A DNA stretch of 64,000 nt, taken from positions 162,794-226,793 of the forward strand of contig JAERTE010000018.1 in NCBI GenBank assembly GCA_016845145.1, given 5' to 3'. A program made the position numbers and the translations under genes. The DNA comes from Rhodospirillaceae bacterium. GTDB taxonomy: Bacteria; Pseudomonadota; Alphaproteobacteria; Rhodospirillales; Casp-alpha2. Shown in pieces: positions 55,268-63,953 of this stretch (its first letter is position 1; the number at the start of each line of letters is the position of its first letter). The notes below the pieces were generated by a model that did no database searches, was not told where the DNA came from, and worked only from the letters and a program-made list of their open reading frames with translations.

Positions 55268-56692
55268 TTATTCGTTGCGGCCGTAGAGCGTGGTCCTGTC
55301 GGCGAAGTAATTCTCCCAGGCAAACCAGTATGAAATGCCCCCCGGTGCGCGCGGCAGCTTGGCGCCTGTCGGCGAAACCAGGAAGCCTTCGTCTATGCGC
55401 CAGTCGCCGCCGGGGCCCGTTATGTGACCGGGCTTGTCCGACAGCTGGAATTCCTCGGACTGCCGGTAATAGGCCCGCACCGTACGCGTGGCGGCGTTGC
55501 CGATCAGCACGACATTTTTGAGGCCGACTGCATCGTTAATCACCTTGCCGCCCTTAAATGCATCTAGCGGCCAAGCCCGAGCGCCGCCGGCTTCACGAAG
55601 GCCGAACACATAATCTTTTCGTTTGGCAGTTTTCTCATCTCGGACCCGAGCTGGGAACATCAGGTCGGGGCTGGCGAAATATTCGTTGTAGACGGCGCCC
55701 GATGCGTAATCCCTGAAGTGACCTGTATCCAGGCTGAGGACTTTGGTATCCGGGTGCTTTTTGAGCCATTCGGCCCAGGTGGTGATGGTGACGGGACGGG
55801 TTTTCAACTCGATGCTGCTGTTCACCAACGGCCCGGCCACGGGCTTGCCGGTAAACTGGTTCCACAGGCTTAATGTGTGGCGGTCGAACATCAGTTTGTT
55901 GGAGCGATACAGGAACCCCGAAGAGCCGAACACCAGCGGCTTGTCGAAGCCACTAAGCTTGGTTTCATACAAGATGCCGGACCCACAAAGCGTGCAATAG
56001 GCCAACGCCAGGGGCACGCCGCCGATGACGTCATTGAACATCTCGTGCCAGCCCATGATGCGCAGCGGATACGCCCGGATATCTCCGTTGATCGCCACGC
56101 CGAACACTTCGTCTGTTGCGACTAGGTAATCGGCCTTGTCGGCGTCGATGAGCGTCGGGTTGTCGAGGGATGGAATGCCATCCACCTTGACGCCGCCCCA
56201 TGACACTTCCTCCAACCGGATTTTCATTTTTTCGGGGTTGGAGCGTTCGCCGCCCAGGAAGTACAGGAATTTCGGATCAATGCGCGCGAACATGAACAGT
56301 TTGATTGCACGGAAGCTTTCGTGCGGTTTCACTTCGGGGTGCGCTTCCAGCCACAGTTGGGCGTCGGTCCACCGGTCCGGTTTGTGGCCCGTTATCCGTC
56401 TGAACAATTCTCCCAATTCCTGGTCTTTCGAATCGCTGTAACGCATGGCCAGCGTTACTGTCGCCAACACGTCCTTTTGTCCGCGTTCGGCAAGTCGCCC
56501 GGCGGCCGCAGCCGTTTCCGCCGGCGAGCCAAACACCAGCGTCCAGCTATGGTTGATCACCTCGCTTGGTGAAAGCTCAGCGCTTGCTGACGCCGTGCCG
56601 GCGGGTGTGGCGAGAACGGCAAATAGGGCGAACGCCCAGATTACGATATTGGGGGCGGGGAGATTTCGCTGCATGGGTCGGGTTTCCGTCAC
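55268..56692 (-). CDS. Exported DUF3179 protein
   Basis: 474 residues with a signal peptide (IVIWAFALFAVLATPAGTASA). The C-terminal part has the DUF3179 hallmarks: VFGVAINGDIRAYPLRIMGWHEMFND, LALAYCTLCGSGILYE, FGSSGFLYRSNKLMFDR and LWNQFTGKPVAGPL. The CTLC cysteines may bind metal or form a disulfide. The family function is not established. A second ATG at residue 7 is possible. Confidence 0.88.
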   Translation of the reverse strand: MTETRPMQRNLPAPNIVIWAFALFAVLATPAGTASASAELSPSEVINHSWTLVFGSPAETAAAAGRLAERGQKDVLATVTLAMRYSDSKDQELGELFRRITGHKPDRWTDAQLWLEAHPEVKPHESFRAIKLFMFARIDPKFLYFLGGERSNPEKMKIRLEEVSWGGVKVDGIPSLDNPTLIDADKADYLVATDEVFGVAINGDIRAYPLRIMGWHEMFNDVIGGVPLALAYCTLCGSGILYETKLSGFDKPLVFGSSGFLYRSNKLMFDRHTLSLWNQFTGKPVAGPLVNSSIELKTRPVTITTWAEWLKKHPDTKVLSLDTGHFRDYASGAVYNEYFASPDLMFPARVRDEKTAKRKDYVFGLREAGGARAWPLDAFKGGKVINDAVGLKNVVLIGNAATRTVRAYYRQSEEFQLSDKPGHITGPGGDWRIDEGFLVSPTGAKLPRAPGGISYWFAWENYFADRTTLYGRNE

Positions 56693-56895
56693 TTGAAAAA
56701 ATGAGCACTAATATGCGCTCCTGGAGAGATTGGCACCCAAGCTCCCATCCGCCTATACACGTTTGCTTGAGTTGAGCGTGTGTCAATAATGCAAATATAA
56801 TATGTGAATAAAAAATAATTACGAAAAATTAAAGTAATAACTAGACAAATTAACTGAAATTTGTGTAATTAAGGTCATTCTTAAAACCTTAACCA
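56693..56895 (+). promoter_or_regulatory. AT-rich upstream region of cysHC with two inverted repeats
   Basis: This gap is much richer in A and T than the rest of the window. It contains the perfect dyads ACAAATT-N6-AATTTGT (56845-56864) and TTAAGGT-N10-ACCTTAA (56869-56892), the second ending three bases before the first ATG. They may be regulator sites for the sulfur gene, or the second a hairpin over the translation start. Confidence 0.6.
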
Positions 56896-58239
56896 ATGGC
56901 GGAGACCATCATGACCTCTTCAAACGCCGACGCAGACCTGATCAACATCTGTGATTCCCTGGATCGTCGTTATCGTGGCGAAGGTGCCCGGGAGTTGGTC
57001 AGATGTATGGTGCGTGAAGCGTTTGCGGGCCGGGTTGCGGCGGTGTCGTCGTTCGGCGCCGAGGCGGCGGTGTTGCTGCATATGGTCGCGCTCGTGGATC
57101 GCGCGACGCCCGTGGTGTTTCTCGACACCGACAAGCATTTTCCTGAAACCTTGGCTTATCGGGATTTACTTATCGACCGATTGCGGCTGACCGATGTGCG
57201 TATCATCAAGCCCGAAGCCGGTGGGCTTGATCTGTTGGACCGCGACGGGGAGCTGTGGTCGAAGGATACGGACGCCTGCTGCGATATCCGCAAAGTTGCC
57301 CCTTTGGCGGCGGCGTTGAGTGGATTTGATGCCTGGTTCACAGGGCGCAAACGCCACCATGGCGGAGCGCGTGCAGATTTGCCTGTTTTCGAAGCTGTCG
57401 ATGGTCGTATCAAGGTCAACCCGCTGGCGCATTGGGACAGTGCCATGATCGACGCTTACATGGACGATCATGCACTGCCGCGCCATCCTTTGGTGGCACG
57501 GGGATACGGCTCTGTTGGTTGCGCGCCTTGCACCGTTGCCAGCGGTGGTTCCGATGTTCGTGCCGGCCGGTGGAAAGGGTTGAGCAAGAGCGAATGCGGC
57601 ATCCACCGCGAGGCAGCAGCGAACCCGCGTAACATTTATGCGGTGGACCACAATGTGAGTGCGGACGAACGCCATCAAGCCAATGGCCATCAAGGTGGTG
57701 TATTGTGGCTTACGGGCTTGTCGGGTAGTGGAAAGTCGACCATCTCCATGACGCTCGAGCGTCATCTACATGATACCGGCTGGCAAGTCTTTGCTCTTGA
57801 TGGCGACAACTTGCGCCATGGCCTCAGCCGTGACCTAGGTTTCAGCCCCGAGGACCGGCGTGAAAACATTCGCCGCGCGGCGGAAGCGGCGAAGCTTCTG
57901 GCTGATTCCGGGCATCTGGTCGTGGCGACGTTCATCTCCCCACTGCAAAGTGACCGCGACATGGCGCGCGATATCGTCGGTGCGCATTTCCATGAAGTGT
58001 TCGTCGATGCTGATCTTGCCACCTGTGAAGCGCGTGATCCCAAAGGTCTCTATGTGCGGGCAAGGGCAGGTGAAATCCCTGAGTTCACCGGTATTTCCGC
58101 GCCCTACGAGGCGCCGGGATCGCCGGAGGTCCGGCTCGATACCGACAACCTCTCCGTCGGGGACAGCGTTCTCCGGCTCAGCGCCTATGCGGGGCAGGTG
58201 TTTTGCGTCAATCAAAGCCGGTTGCGCCAAGCCTCCTGA
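56896..58239 (+). CDS. APS/PAPS reductase - APS kinase fusion (CysH-CysC)
   Basis: 447 residues joining two sulfate-assimilation enzymes. Residues 1-240 are CysH: FGAEAAVLLHM, VFLDTDKHFPETL, the iron-sulfur pairs DACCDIRK and GCAPCT (APS-type [4Fe-4S] reductase) and catalytic Cys in KSECGIH. Residues 265-440 are CysC, adenylylsulfate kinase: P-loop GLSGSGKST, DGDNLRHGLSRDLGFS, FISPLQSDRDMAR and FVDADLATCEARDPKGLY. APS is the substrate of both halves if CysH is of the APS type, so the protein would direct APS either to sulfite or to PAPS. An ATG at 56911 has a better ribosome site (GGAG). No cysDN is adjacent. Confidence 0.92.
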   Translation: MAETIMTSSNADADLINICDSLDRRYRGEGARELVRCMVREAFAGRVAAVSSFGAEAAVLLHMVALVDRATPVVFLDTDKHFPETLAYRDLLIDRLRLTDVRIIKPEAGGLDLLDRDGELWSKDTDACCDIRKVAPLAAALSGFDAWFTGRKRHHGGARADLPVFEAVDGRIKVNPLAHWDSAMIDAYMDDHALPRHPLVARGYGSVGCAPCTVASGGSDVRAGRWKGLSKSECGIHREAAANPRNIYAVDHNVSADERHQANGHQGGVLWLTGLSGSGKSTISMTLERHLHDTGWQVFALDGDNLRHGLSRDLGFSPEDRRENIRRAAEAAKLLADSGHLVVATFISPLQSDRDMARDIVGAHFHEVFVDADLATCEARDPKGLYVRARAGEIPEFTGISAPYEAPGSPEVRLDTDNLSVGDSVLRLSAYAGQVFCVNQSRLRQAS

Positions 58240-58323
58240 CGCTCTGCGTTGACGCCCTTCCCAGGAGCGGCATAATCACGGACTTCAGTTTGTGACACTG
58301 CCGCTGCCGGGGAGGGCAAAAAC

Positions 58324-59082
58324 GTGAGTTCAAACGACAAGGTTGCATTGGTCACCGGTGCGGGTTCGGGGATTGGCCGCGCGACGGCGCTGGCGCTATT
58401 GAAGGGCGGTTACGCCGTGGTGTTGGCGGGCCGACGGGCAGAACCGTTGGAAGAGACCATCACGCTCGCCGATGATGCATCCGCGCGCGCCTTGGCCGTG
58501 CCCACGGACGTCGCCGACCCGGCATCCGTGGCCGCACTATTCACGCAGATCAAGGAAACTCATGGACGGCTTGATGTGTTGTTCAACAATGCCGGTATCA
58601 ACGCGCCGGGTGTATTGTTCGAAGACCTGGAGTTCGAGAAATGGAAGGCCGTCGTTGATATCAACCTGACCGGTTCGTTCCTGTGCGCGCAGCAGGCATT
58701 CAAATTGATGAAGGATCAGGATCCGCGCGGCGGGCGCATCGTGAACAACGGTTCGATCTCGGCGCATGCGCCAAGGCCCGATTCCGCGCCCTATACATCA
58801 ACCAAACATGCCATCACCGGGTTGACCAAAACCTTGTCGCTGGATGGCCGCAAATACGACATTGCCGTCAGCCAGATCGATATCGGTAATGCTATGTCGG
58901 AGATGGCGTCGCGCATGGCGTCGGGCGTCAAACAGGCCAACGGCGAGATTGCCGTCGAAGCGATGATGGATGCCGAAAAGGTTGCCGACGCCGTCGTCTA
59001 TATGGCTGGATTGCCGCTCGATACCAACATCCAGTTCATGACCATCATGGCGACCAAGATGCCTTTTGTCGGGCGGGGCTGA
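58324..59082 (+). CDS. SDR-family oxidoreductase
   Basis: 252-residue short-chain dehydrogenase: NAD(P) motif [12 protein letters not shown] motif, Ser in NNGSISAHA and the catalytic YxxxK in YTSTK. Starts with GTG after GGGGAGGG. It lies 5 bases before the deacylase gene, in an operon with it and the TauD-like gene. Substrate unknown. Confidence 0.9.
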   Translation: MSSNDKVALVTGAGSGIGRATALALLKGGYAVVLAGRRAEPLEETITLADDASARALAVPTDVADPASVAALFTQIKETHGRLDVLFNNAGINAPGVLFEDLEFEKWKAVVDINLTGSFLCAQQAFKLMKDQDPRGGRIVNNGSISAHAPRPDSAPYTSTKHAITGLTKTLSLDGRKYDIAVSQIDIGNAMSEMASRMASGVKQANGEIAVEAMMDAEKVADAVVYMAGLPLDTNIQFMTIMATKMPFVGRG

Positions 59083-59087
59083 TCAGG

Positions 59088-60497
59088 ATGGAGAAGAACT
59101 GCGATATCCTGATCAAGGGCGGTACGGTTTTTGACGGATCCGGCACACCGGGGGTTGCGGCCGACGTGGCAGTCGAGGGCAAGCTCATCACAGCCGTTGG
59201 CGATCTGGCGGATTGGACGGCGCGGGAAATCGTCGATGTTGCGGGCAAGGCGGTGGCACCCGGTTTCATCGATGCTCATACGCACGACGATCTGGCGGTG
59301 ATCGAGCAGCCGGAACTGCGCTACAAGGTGTGCCAAGGCGTGACCACGGTGGTCGTCGGAAATTGCGGATTGAGCCCCGCACCCTTGGGCCCGCGCCAGG
59401 AAGACATTGCGCCGTTCACGATCTTTCGCGGCAAGGACGCATCGCCGGGCGGTGCGCCGCGTTACCCGACATTCGGCGCTTATCTCGACGGCATCAAACA
59501 CGCGCAGCCATGGGTGCATGTGGTGACGTTGGTCGGCCACAACACTTTGCGCGCGGCGGTCATGGACGACCTATTCCGCCCCGCCAATGGTGACGAGATA
59601 TCCGCCATGCAGGCCCATGTTGAAGAGGCCATGAGCGCCGGTGCGGACGGGTTTTCCACGGGCCTTGCTTATCCGCCGGGCCTGCCTGCACCGACTGAGG
59701 AAGTCATTGCCCTGGCGGAAGTCACGGCCAGTCACGGCGGCATTTACTGTACGCACATGCGCGACGAAGGGTTGGGGTTGCTCGATTCCATCGACGAGAC
59801 GCTGGATATCGGCAGGCGCGCCAAGCTTTCGGTGGTGATCTCGCACCACAAGTGCTCGGGCAAGGTCGCATGGGGTCTTTCGAAACAAACGCTTCCGCGC
59901 ATCGACGAGGGCGCCAAGACGCAAGAGGTGCATTTCGACCTTTATCCCTATACCGCCAGTTCTACCGGTCTGATGGCCGATTGGGTGGAAGAGGCGGAAC
60001 GGGTGATGATTGCCGGTTCCGAGCCGGTGCCCGAGGCGGCTGGACGCGACTTGGCCGAACTTGCCGCTGAATGGGGATGCACGGTGCCCGAGGCCGTTGA
60101 ACGCCTGCATCCGGCGCGGGCCATCTATTTCAAGATGGACGAAGCCGACCTTGAACGTATCTTGGCGCATCCGCGCTGCATGATCGGTTCGGACGGTTTG
60201 CCTGGTGATCGCCATCCGCACCCGCGCCTTTGGGGAACGTTTCCGCGTGTTCTGGGGCGTTATGTGCGTGAGCGCGGCGTCATCGACCTGGCGACGGCGG
60301 TTCATAAAATGACCGGCCTGACGGCCCGAGTGTTCGGGCTTGAAAGGCGCGGCATCCTGGCGCCGGGCAACATTGCCGATGTGGTGGTGTTTGATCCCGA
60401 AACGGTCATCGACCGCGCCGATTATGAAAACCCGGTCCGGCTGCCCGATGGCATTGAGCGGGTGATCATTGGCGGTGAGGTGCGCTATGAACACTAA
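59088..60497 (+). CDS. N-acyl-D-amino acid deacylase-like amidohydrolase
   Basis: 469-residue metal-dependent amidohydrolase of the D-aminoacylase group: DILIKGGTVFDGSGTPG at the N-terminus, metal HxH in GFIDAHTHDDL, VVVGNCGLSPAP, GLAYPPG, YCTHMRDEG, ISHHKCSG and SDGLPGDRHPHPRLWGTFPRVLG in order. It would hydrolyse an N-acyl-D-amino acid or a related amide. Its stop overlaps the TauD-like start by 11 bases. Confidence 0.9.
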   Translation: MEKNCDILIKGGTVFDGSGTPGVAADVAVEGKLITAVGDLADWTAREIVDVAGKAVAPGFIDAHTHDDLAVIEQPELRYKVCQGVTTVVVGNCGLSPAPLGPRQEDIAPFTIFRGKDASPGGAPRYPTFGAYLDGIKHAQPWVHVVTLVGHNTLRAAVMDDLFRPANGDEISAMQAHVEEAMSAGADGFSTGLAYPPGLPAPTEEVIALAEVTASHGGIYCTHMRDEGLGLLDSIDETLDIGRRAKLSVVISHHKCSGKVAWGLSKQTLPRIDEGAKTQEVHFDLYPYTASSTGLMADWVEEAERVMIAGSEPVPEAAGRDLAELAAEWGCTVPEAVERLHPARAIYFKMDEADLERILAHPRCMIGSDGLPGDRHPHPRLWGTFPRVLGRYVRERGVIDLATAVHKMTGLTARVFGLERRGILAPGNIADVVVFDPETVIDRADYENPVRLPDGIERVIIGGEVRYEH

Positions 60498-61545
60498 CGC
60501 GGACCTGCCGCCGAAAGTCTCCGGCCCTTCCGTGTGGTACGGCCCCGACGTAGCCGCTGCCGGCGACTGGCTGGTGACGCTGAGCGAGCCGCAAGTGGAA
60601 GAGATCGAGGCTGCGGCTAAAGCCCTGATCGAACGCGATGTCGAGGTCGCCGCCATCAACCGGGATGCTTTTCCCTTGCCTCAAACAGCGCCCGTGATTG
60701 CCGAGGCGCTGCTGCAATGCCTGCATGGGCGCGGCTTCGTGGCGCTGCGCGGGCTCAAACCCTATGCCGACGATATCCGCATGGCGGCAAGCATGTATTA
60801 TGGCATCGGCACCCATATGGGCAGTGCGCGCTCGCAGAACGGCAAGGGCCATGTGCTGGGCCACGTCTGCGATCTGGGCCTGTCGACGACAGACGGGAGC
60901 GTGCGCATCTACCAGACCACCGAGCGCCAGAACTACCATACCGATTCGTGCGACGTGGTGGGCTTGATGTGCCTGCGCGGCGCCAAGTCGGGCGGGCTTT
61001 CGGGGCTGGTCTCCTCCATGACCATCTACAACGAGATGTACGACACCCGGCCCGATTTGCTGGCGGAACTTCTCAAACCCATGGCGACTGATCGCAGAGG
61101 CGAGATCACCGCCGACGGCCGCGCGTATTTCGAAATCCCCGTGTTCAATCACCATCAAGGCTATCTGTCGGGTCTCTACGCACCGCACTACATCCGATCC
61201 GCGCCCAGGCTCGACGGCGTGCCGCCGTTGACCGACGCGCAAAACGAAGCTTTGGATATGCTCGATGCGCTTGCCGATGATCCCAGGCTTCATATCGAGT
61301 TTGCGCTGGAGCCGGGCGATCTGTTGTTCGTGCACAATCACACCATCATGCACGACCGCACGGCCTATGAAGAGTGGGGCGAGCCCGCGCGCCGCCGGCA
61401 TCTGCTGCGGCTGTGGCTCGCGGTCCCCGGTGCGCGCCCGTTGCCTGATGTTTATGCCGAGCGCTACGGCAAGGTAACCATCGGCGACCGGGGCGGGGTT
61501 ATCGTGCCCGGCAGTGAGTTGAACGCGCCGCTGGAGCCGGTTTAG
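60487..61545 (+). CDS. TauD/TfdA-like Fe(II)/2-oxoglutarate dioxygenase
   Basis: 352 residues with the double-stranded beta-helix metal triad: HTD in NYHTDSCDVVGL, a distal His in LFVHNHTIMHDR and the 2-oxoglutarate Arg in RRRHLLRLWL. Related enzymes hydroxylate taurine, carnitine precursors or other small acids. I chose the ATG overlapping the deacylase stop; the track start lies six codons earlier. Its stop overlaps the converging CoA-transferase stop by 4 bases. Confidence 0.87.
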   Translation: MNTNADLPPKVSGPSVWYGPDVAAAGDWLVTLSEPQVEEIEAAAKALIERDVEVAAINRDAFPLPQTAPVIAEALLQCLHGRGFVALRGLKPYADDIRMAASMYYGIGTHMGSARSQNGKGHVLGHVCDLGLSTTDGSVRIYQTTERQNYHTDSCDVVGLMCLRGAKSGGLSGLVSSMTIYNEMYDTRPDLLAELLKPMATDRRGEITADGRAYFEIPVFNHHQGYLSGLYAPHYIRSAPRLDGVPPLTDAQNEALDMLDALADDPRLHIEFALEPGDLLFVHNHTIMHDRTAYEEWGEPARRRHLLRLWLAVPGARPLPDVYAERYGKVTIGDRGGVIVPGSELNAPLEPV

Positions 61546-62717
61546 ACACCAATCACCCCATCCGCCGCCAGCGCCTCGATTTCCTCAAGCTTGAACCCGA
61601 GCTCGCCCAAAATCTCTCGCGTGTGTTGGCCGATGCGGGGCGCGATGGCATCTGGCGAAGCGGCATCGATACCCGCCATGCCCGGTACGTTGGGCACCGG
61701 CCAGGGCTCGCTTGATCCCGGTTGTTCGAGCCACGAAATCAAGCCTGCCGCCTCGACTTGGGGATGATGCACGAACTCGCGGTAACCCTGAACCACCTCG
61801 TTCTGAATGCCGGCTTCCGTCAGCCGCTCGCGCCAGTGCTCGGACGGCTGGGCGGCGACAATCCGGCGCATCTGCCCGATGAGGTCTTCAGCGTTCTCGA
61901 CCCGCCCGGCGGCGGTTTGAAAGCGCTGGTCATCGGCCCAATCGGCGCGGCCCAGCACGCGTGCCAGCTCCACGAAATCGTGGTCGCGGATAACGACAAT
62001 CTGCAGCCAGCCGTCGGCGGTTTGGAAAATGCCGTTCGGCACCATGGGCGGCTTGAACGGCCCGTCGCGGTAGCCGCTCATCAGCCGGACGGCTTGCAGG
62101 TTGGCCGACGCCTCCATCAAACTCACATCGATACGCCGCCCCGCGCCGCCCTGTAGCCTCGAATAAAGTGCCGCCGCCACGGCCTGCTGGGCGTAGAGCG
62201 CCGTCGCCATGTCGTTGACGATGTTGGGCGTGCGGTGCGGAATGCCGTCGGGCCCGGTGTTCTCCGACATGAACCCCGTGAAGGCTTGCAAAACGGGGTC
62301 CATGGCCGGTTTGTCTTTCAGGGGCCCGACCTGCCCGAAGCCCGATACCGACACATAGATCAGCGCCGGATTGACCGCGCTCAGCCGCTCGTAGGAAAAC
62401 CCCAGCCGATCGATGACGCCGGGGCGAAATCCCTCCAAGAACACATCCGCATCCGCCACCAGCCTGTCGACAATGGCGCGGCCATCGGCGGATTTGAGAT
62501 CGACGGCCAGGGCGCGTTTACCCATGTTGGCGGGGATCGAAAAGGCGGTGTTGTCGCCATAGGCCGGCGCCAAATGCCGTCCCCAATCGCCGTCCAGGGG
62601 CTCCACCTTGACCACCTCGGCGCCATGGCGGCCCAGCAGCATGCCGCAGTACGGCCCGGCGACGCCCTGGCTCAAATCCACAACCTTGAGGTCCGCGTAA
62701 GGTTTCTCGAAACTCAT
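61542..62717 (-). CDS. CaiB/BaiF family CoA transferase
   Basis: 391-residue type III CoA transferase: DLSQGVAGPYCGMLLGRHGAEVVKVEPLDGD at the N-terminus, KRALAVDLKSADGRAIV, YVSVSGFGQVGPLKDKPAMDPVLQAFTG and the segment NIVNDMATALYAQQAV are family-typical. It moves CoA between an acyl-CoA and a carboxylic acid. The track ORF adds 44 residues from the upstream gap; the ATG at 62717 gives the usual N-terminus. Confidence 0.92.
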   Translation of the reverse strand: MSFEKPYADLKVVDLSQGVAGPYCGMLLGRHGAEVVKVEPLDGDWGRHLAPAYGDNTAFSIPANMGKRALAVDLKSADGRAIVDRLVADADVFLEGFRPGVIDRLGFSYERLSAVNPALIYVSVSGFGQVGPLKDKPAMDPVLQAFTGFMSENTGPDGIPHRTPNIVNDMATALYAQQAVAAALYSRLQGGAGRRIDVSLMEASANLQAVRLMSGYRDGPFKPPMVPNGIFQTADGWLQIVVIRDHDFVELARVLGRADWADDQRFQTAAGRVENAEDLIGQMRRIVAAQPSEHWRERLTEAGIQNEVVQGYREFVHHPQVEAAGLISWLEQPGSSEPWPVPNVPGMAGIDAASPDAIAPRIGQHTREILGELGFKLEEIEALAADGVIGV

Positions 62718-62866
62718 AAAACTTTTCACCCCCTGAAATCGAATGCCGACGGCGGTTGGCGTGCCGGGACGGAACCACCATAATGCCCCGGCCTGTGCGA
62801 GCCAAACACCAAGCGGGCGCGAGCCAAACAGGAGGGGCGGGACTTGCACGACTTTATGATCGCCGA

Positions 62867-63760
62867 ATGAAAAACCCGGATTCCCGTTCCGCTACGCTGT
62901 TGGGCATGCTGTGCATGACGTCCGGCGCCATGCTGCTGGCCACCAACGACGCCATCACCAAGTGGCTGATCACCGAATTTCATGTCGGCGAGATCATGGC
63001 GTTTCGCGGCATCTGGGCGTTTCCGGTTTTGGGCGTGCTGGTCTATTTCAACGGCGGCGTCAAAACGCTGCGCCTGAACCGCCCCAAGGCCGTGTGGGGC
63101 CGCGCCGTGGTGGCGTTTGGGGTCAGCGTTCTGGTGACGGTTTCGTTCATCAACCTGCCCTTGGCGGAAGCCGCGGCGCTGATCTTCATGAGCCCGATTT
63201 TTCTCACCGCCTTCGCGCCCTTGATGCTGGGCGAGCACGTCGGCATCTGGCGCTGGACCGCGGTGCTGCTGGGGTTCGTCGGTGTGCTGATGATGATCCA
63301 GCCGGGCGCGGAGGGGTTCAACGCCTGGGTATTCTTCCCGTTGGCGGCCGCCGCCTGCTCGGCAACGCGCGATATCATCACCCGCAAAATGGGCACCCAC
63401 GACAGTGCGACCGCGGTGATGGTCTATACCTCCATCGTGGCGCTGATCGGCGGCGCGGCCACACTGCCTTTTAGCCCGCTTCTCGGCGGCTTCCACTGGC
63501 CGACCCTGACGCAATGGGGCTGGTTCGCGCTCGCCGGCACGTTTGTCAGCTTAGCCCACCTGCTGATCGTCAAGGCCCTGCAACTGGCGGCGGGGGCGGT
63601 GGTGTCGCCGTTGAAATACCTGTCGTTGGTGTGGTCGGCGATCATCGGCTATTTGGTCTGGGGTGATGTGCCCGACGCGCTGAAGGTGGCGGGCGCGGCC
63701 TTGGTGGTCGTCGCGGGCCTTCTCATTTTGTACCGCGAGACCCGGCGTCGGACTGGGTAA
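62867..63760 (+). CDS. EamA/DMT family transporter
   Basis: 297 residues with ten helices in two EamA repeats (N-terminal half: IMAFRGIWAFPVLGVLV; C-terminal half: LPFSPLLGG onward to LVVVAGLLILYRE). Probable exporter or permease of a small metabolite. The start is the ATG at 62867, divergent from the CoA-transferase gene. Upstream, GCGAGCCAAACA occurs twice about 22 bases apart (62797 and 62819), a possible operator. Confidence 0.9.
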   Translation: MKNPDSRSATLLGMLCMTSGAMLLATNDAITKWLITEFHVGEIMAFRGIWAFPVLGVLVYFNGGVKTLRLNRPKAVWGRAVVAFGVSVLVTVSFINLPLAEAAALIFMSPIFLTAFAPLMLGEHVGIWRWTAVLLGFVGVLMMIQPGAEGFNAWVFFPLAAAACSATRDIITRKMGTHDSATAVMVYTSIVALIGGAATLPFSPLLGGFHWPTLTQWGWFALAGTFVSLAHLLIVKALQLAAGAVVSPLKYLSLVWSAIIGYLVWGDVPDALKVAGAALVVVAGLLILYRETRRRTG

Positions 63761-63799
63761 GTCATCACAAAAAAGGTGACGGACCGAACCCAATTCCTC
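63758..63799 (+). repeat. Dispersed intergenic repeat, copy B
   Basis: Shorter copy: TAAGTCATCACAAAAAAGG followed by the core GTGACGGACCGAACCCAATT, beginning at the EamA stop codon. It lacks the central part of copies A and C. Confidence 0.65.
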
Positions 63800-63810
63800 A
63801 TCGATTAAAT

Positions 63811-63850
63811 CCGTCATGCGCGGACTTGATCCGCGTATCCACGTCTTTCT
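63811..63850. repeat. REP-like palindromic element
   Basis: CCGTCATGCGCGGACTTGAT continues into CCGCGTATCCACG: an imperfect hairpin around CGCGGA/TCCGCG. Its minus-strand translation (TWIRGSSPRMT) is a familiar artefact in alphaproteobacterial gene calls, which supports a multi-copy element. Confidence 0.7.
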
Positions 63851-63896
63851 TCCCGCATGCGCCAATTTACGCAGTTCACTCAAAAACGGTGCGTCT

Positions 63897-63953
63897 AAGT
63901 TATTGATTTACCTAACACATCGGTTTTTTTGACGAAACGAACCCAATTTTCTC
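63897..63953 (+). repeat. Dispersed intergenic repeat, copy C
   Basis: AAGTTATTGATTT at the start and the core TTGACGAAACGAACCCAATT at the end; the centre differs from copy A except for a CA-AT stretch and a homopolymer before the core (T here, A in copy A). The window ends 47 bases later after a GGGGTG/CACCCC stem; no gene is seen there. Confidence 0.7.

Noticed and set aside
59571-60659. 362-residue minus-strand ORF
   Set aside because: Shadow of the N-acyl-D-amino acid deacylase gene; no domain seen.
63551-63883. Minus-strand ORF with TWIRGSSPRMT
   Set aside because: Antisense to the EamA gene and the REP-like element; a known type of false gene call.
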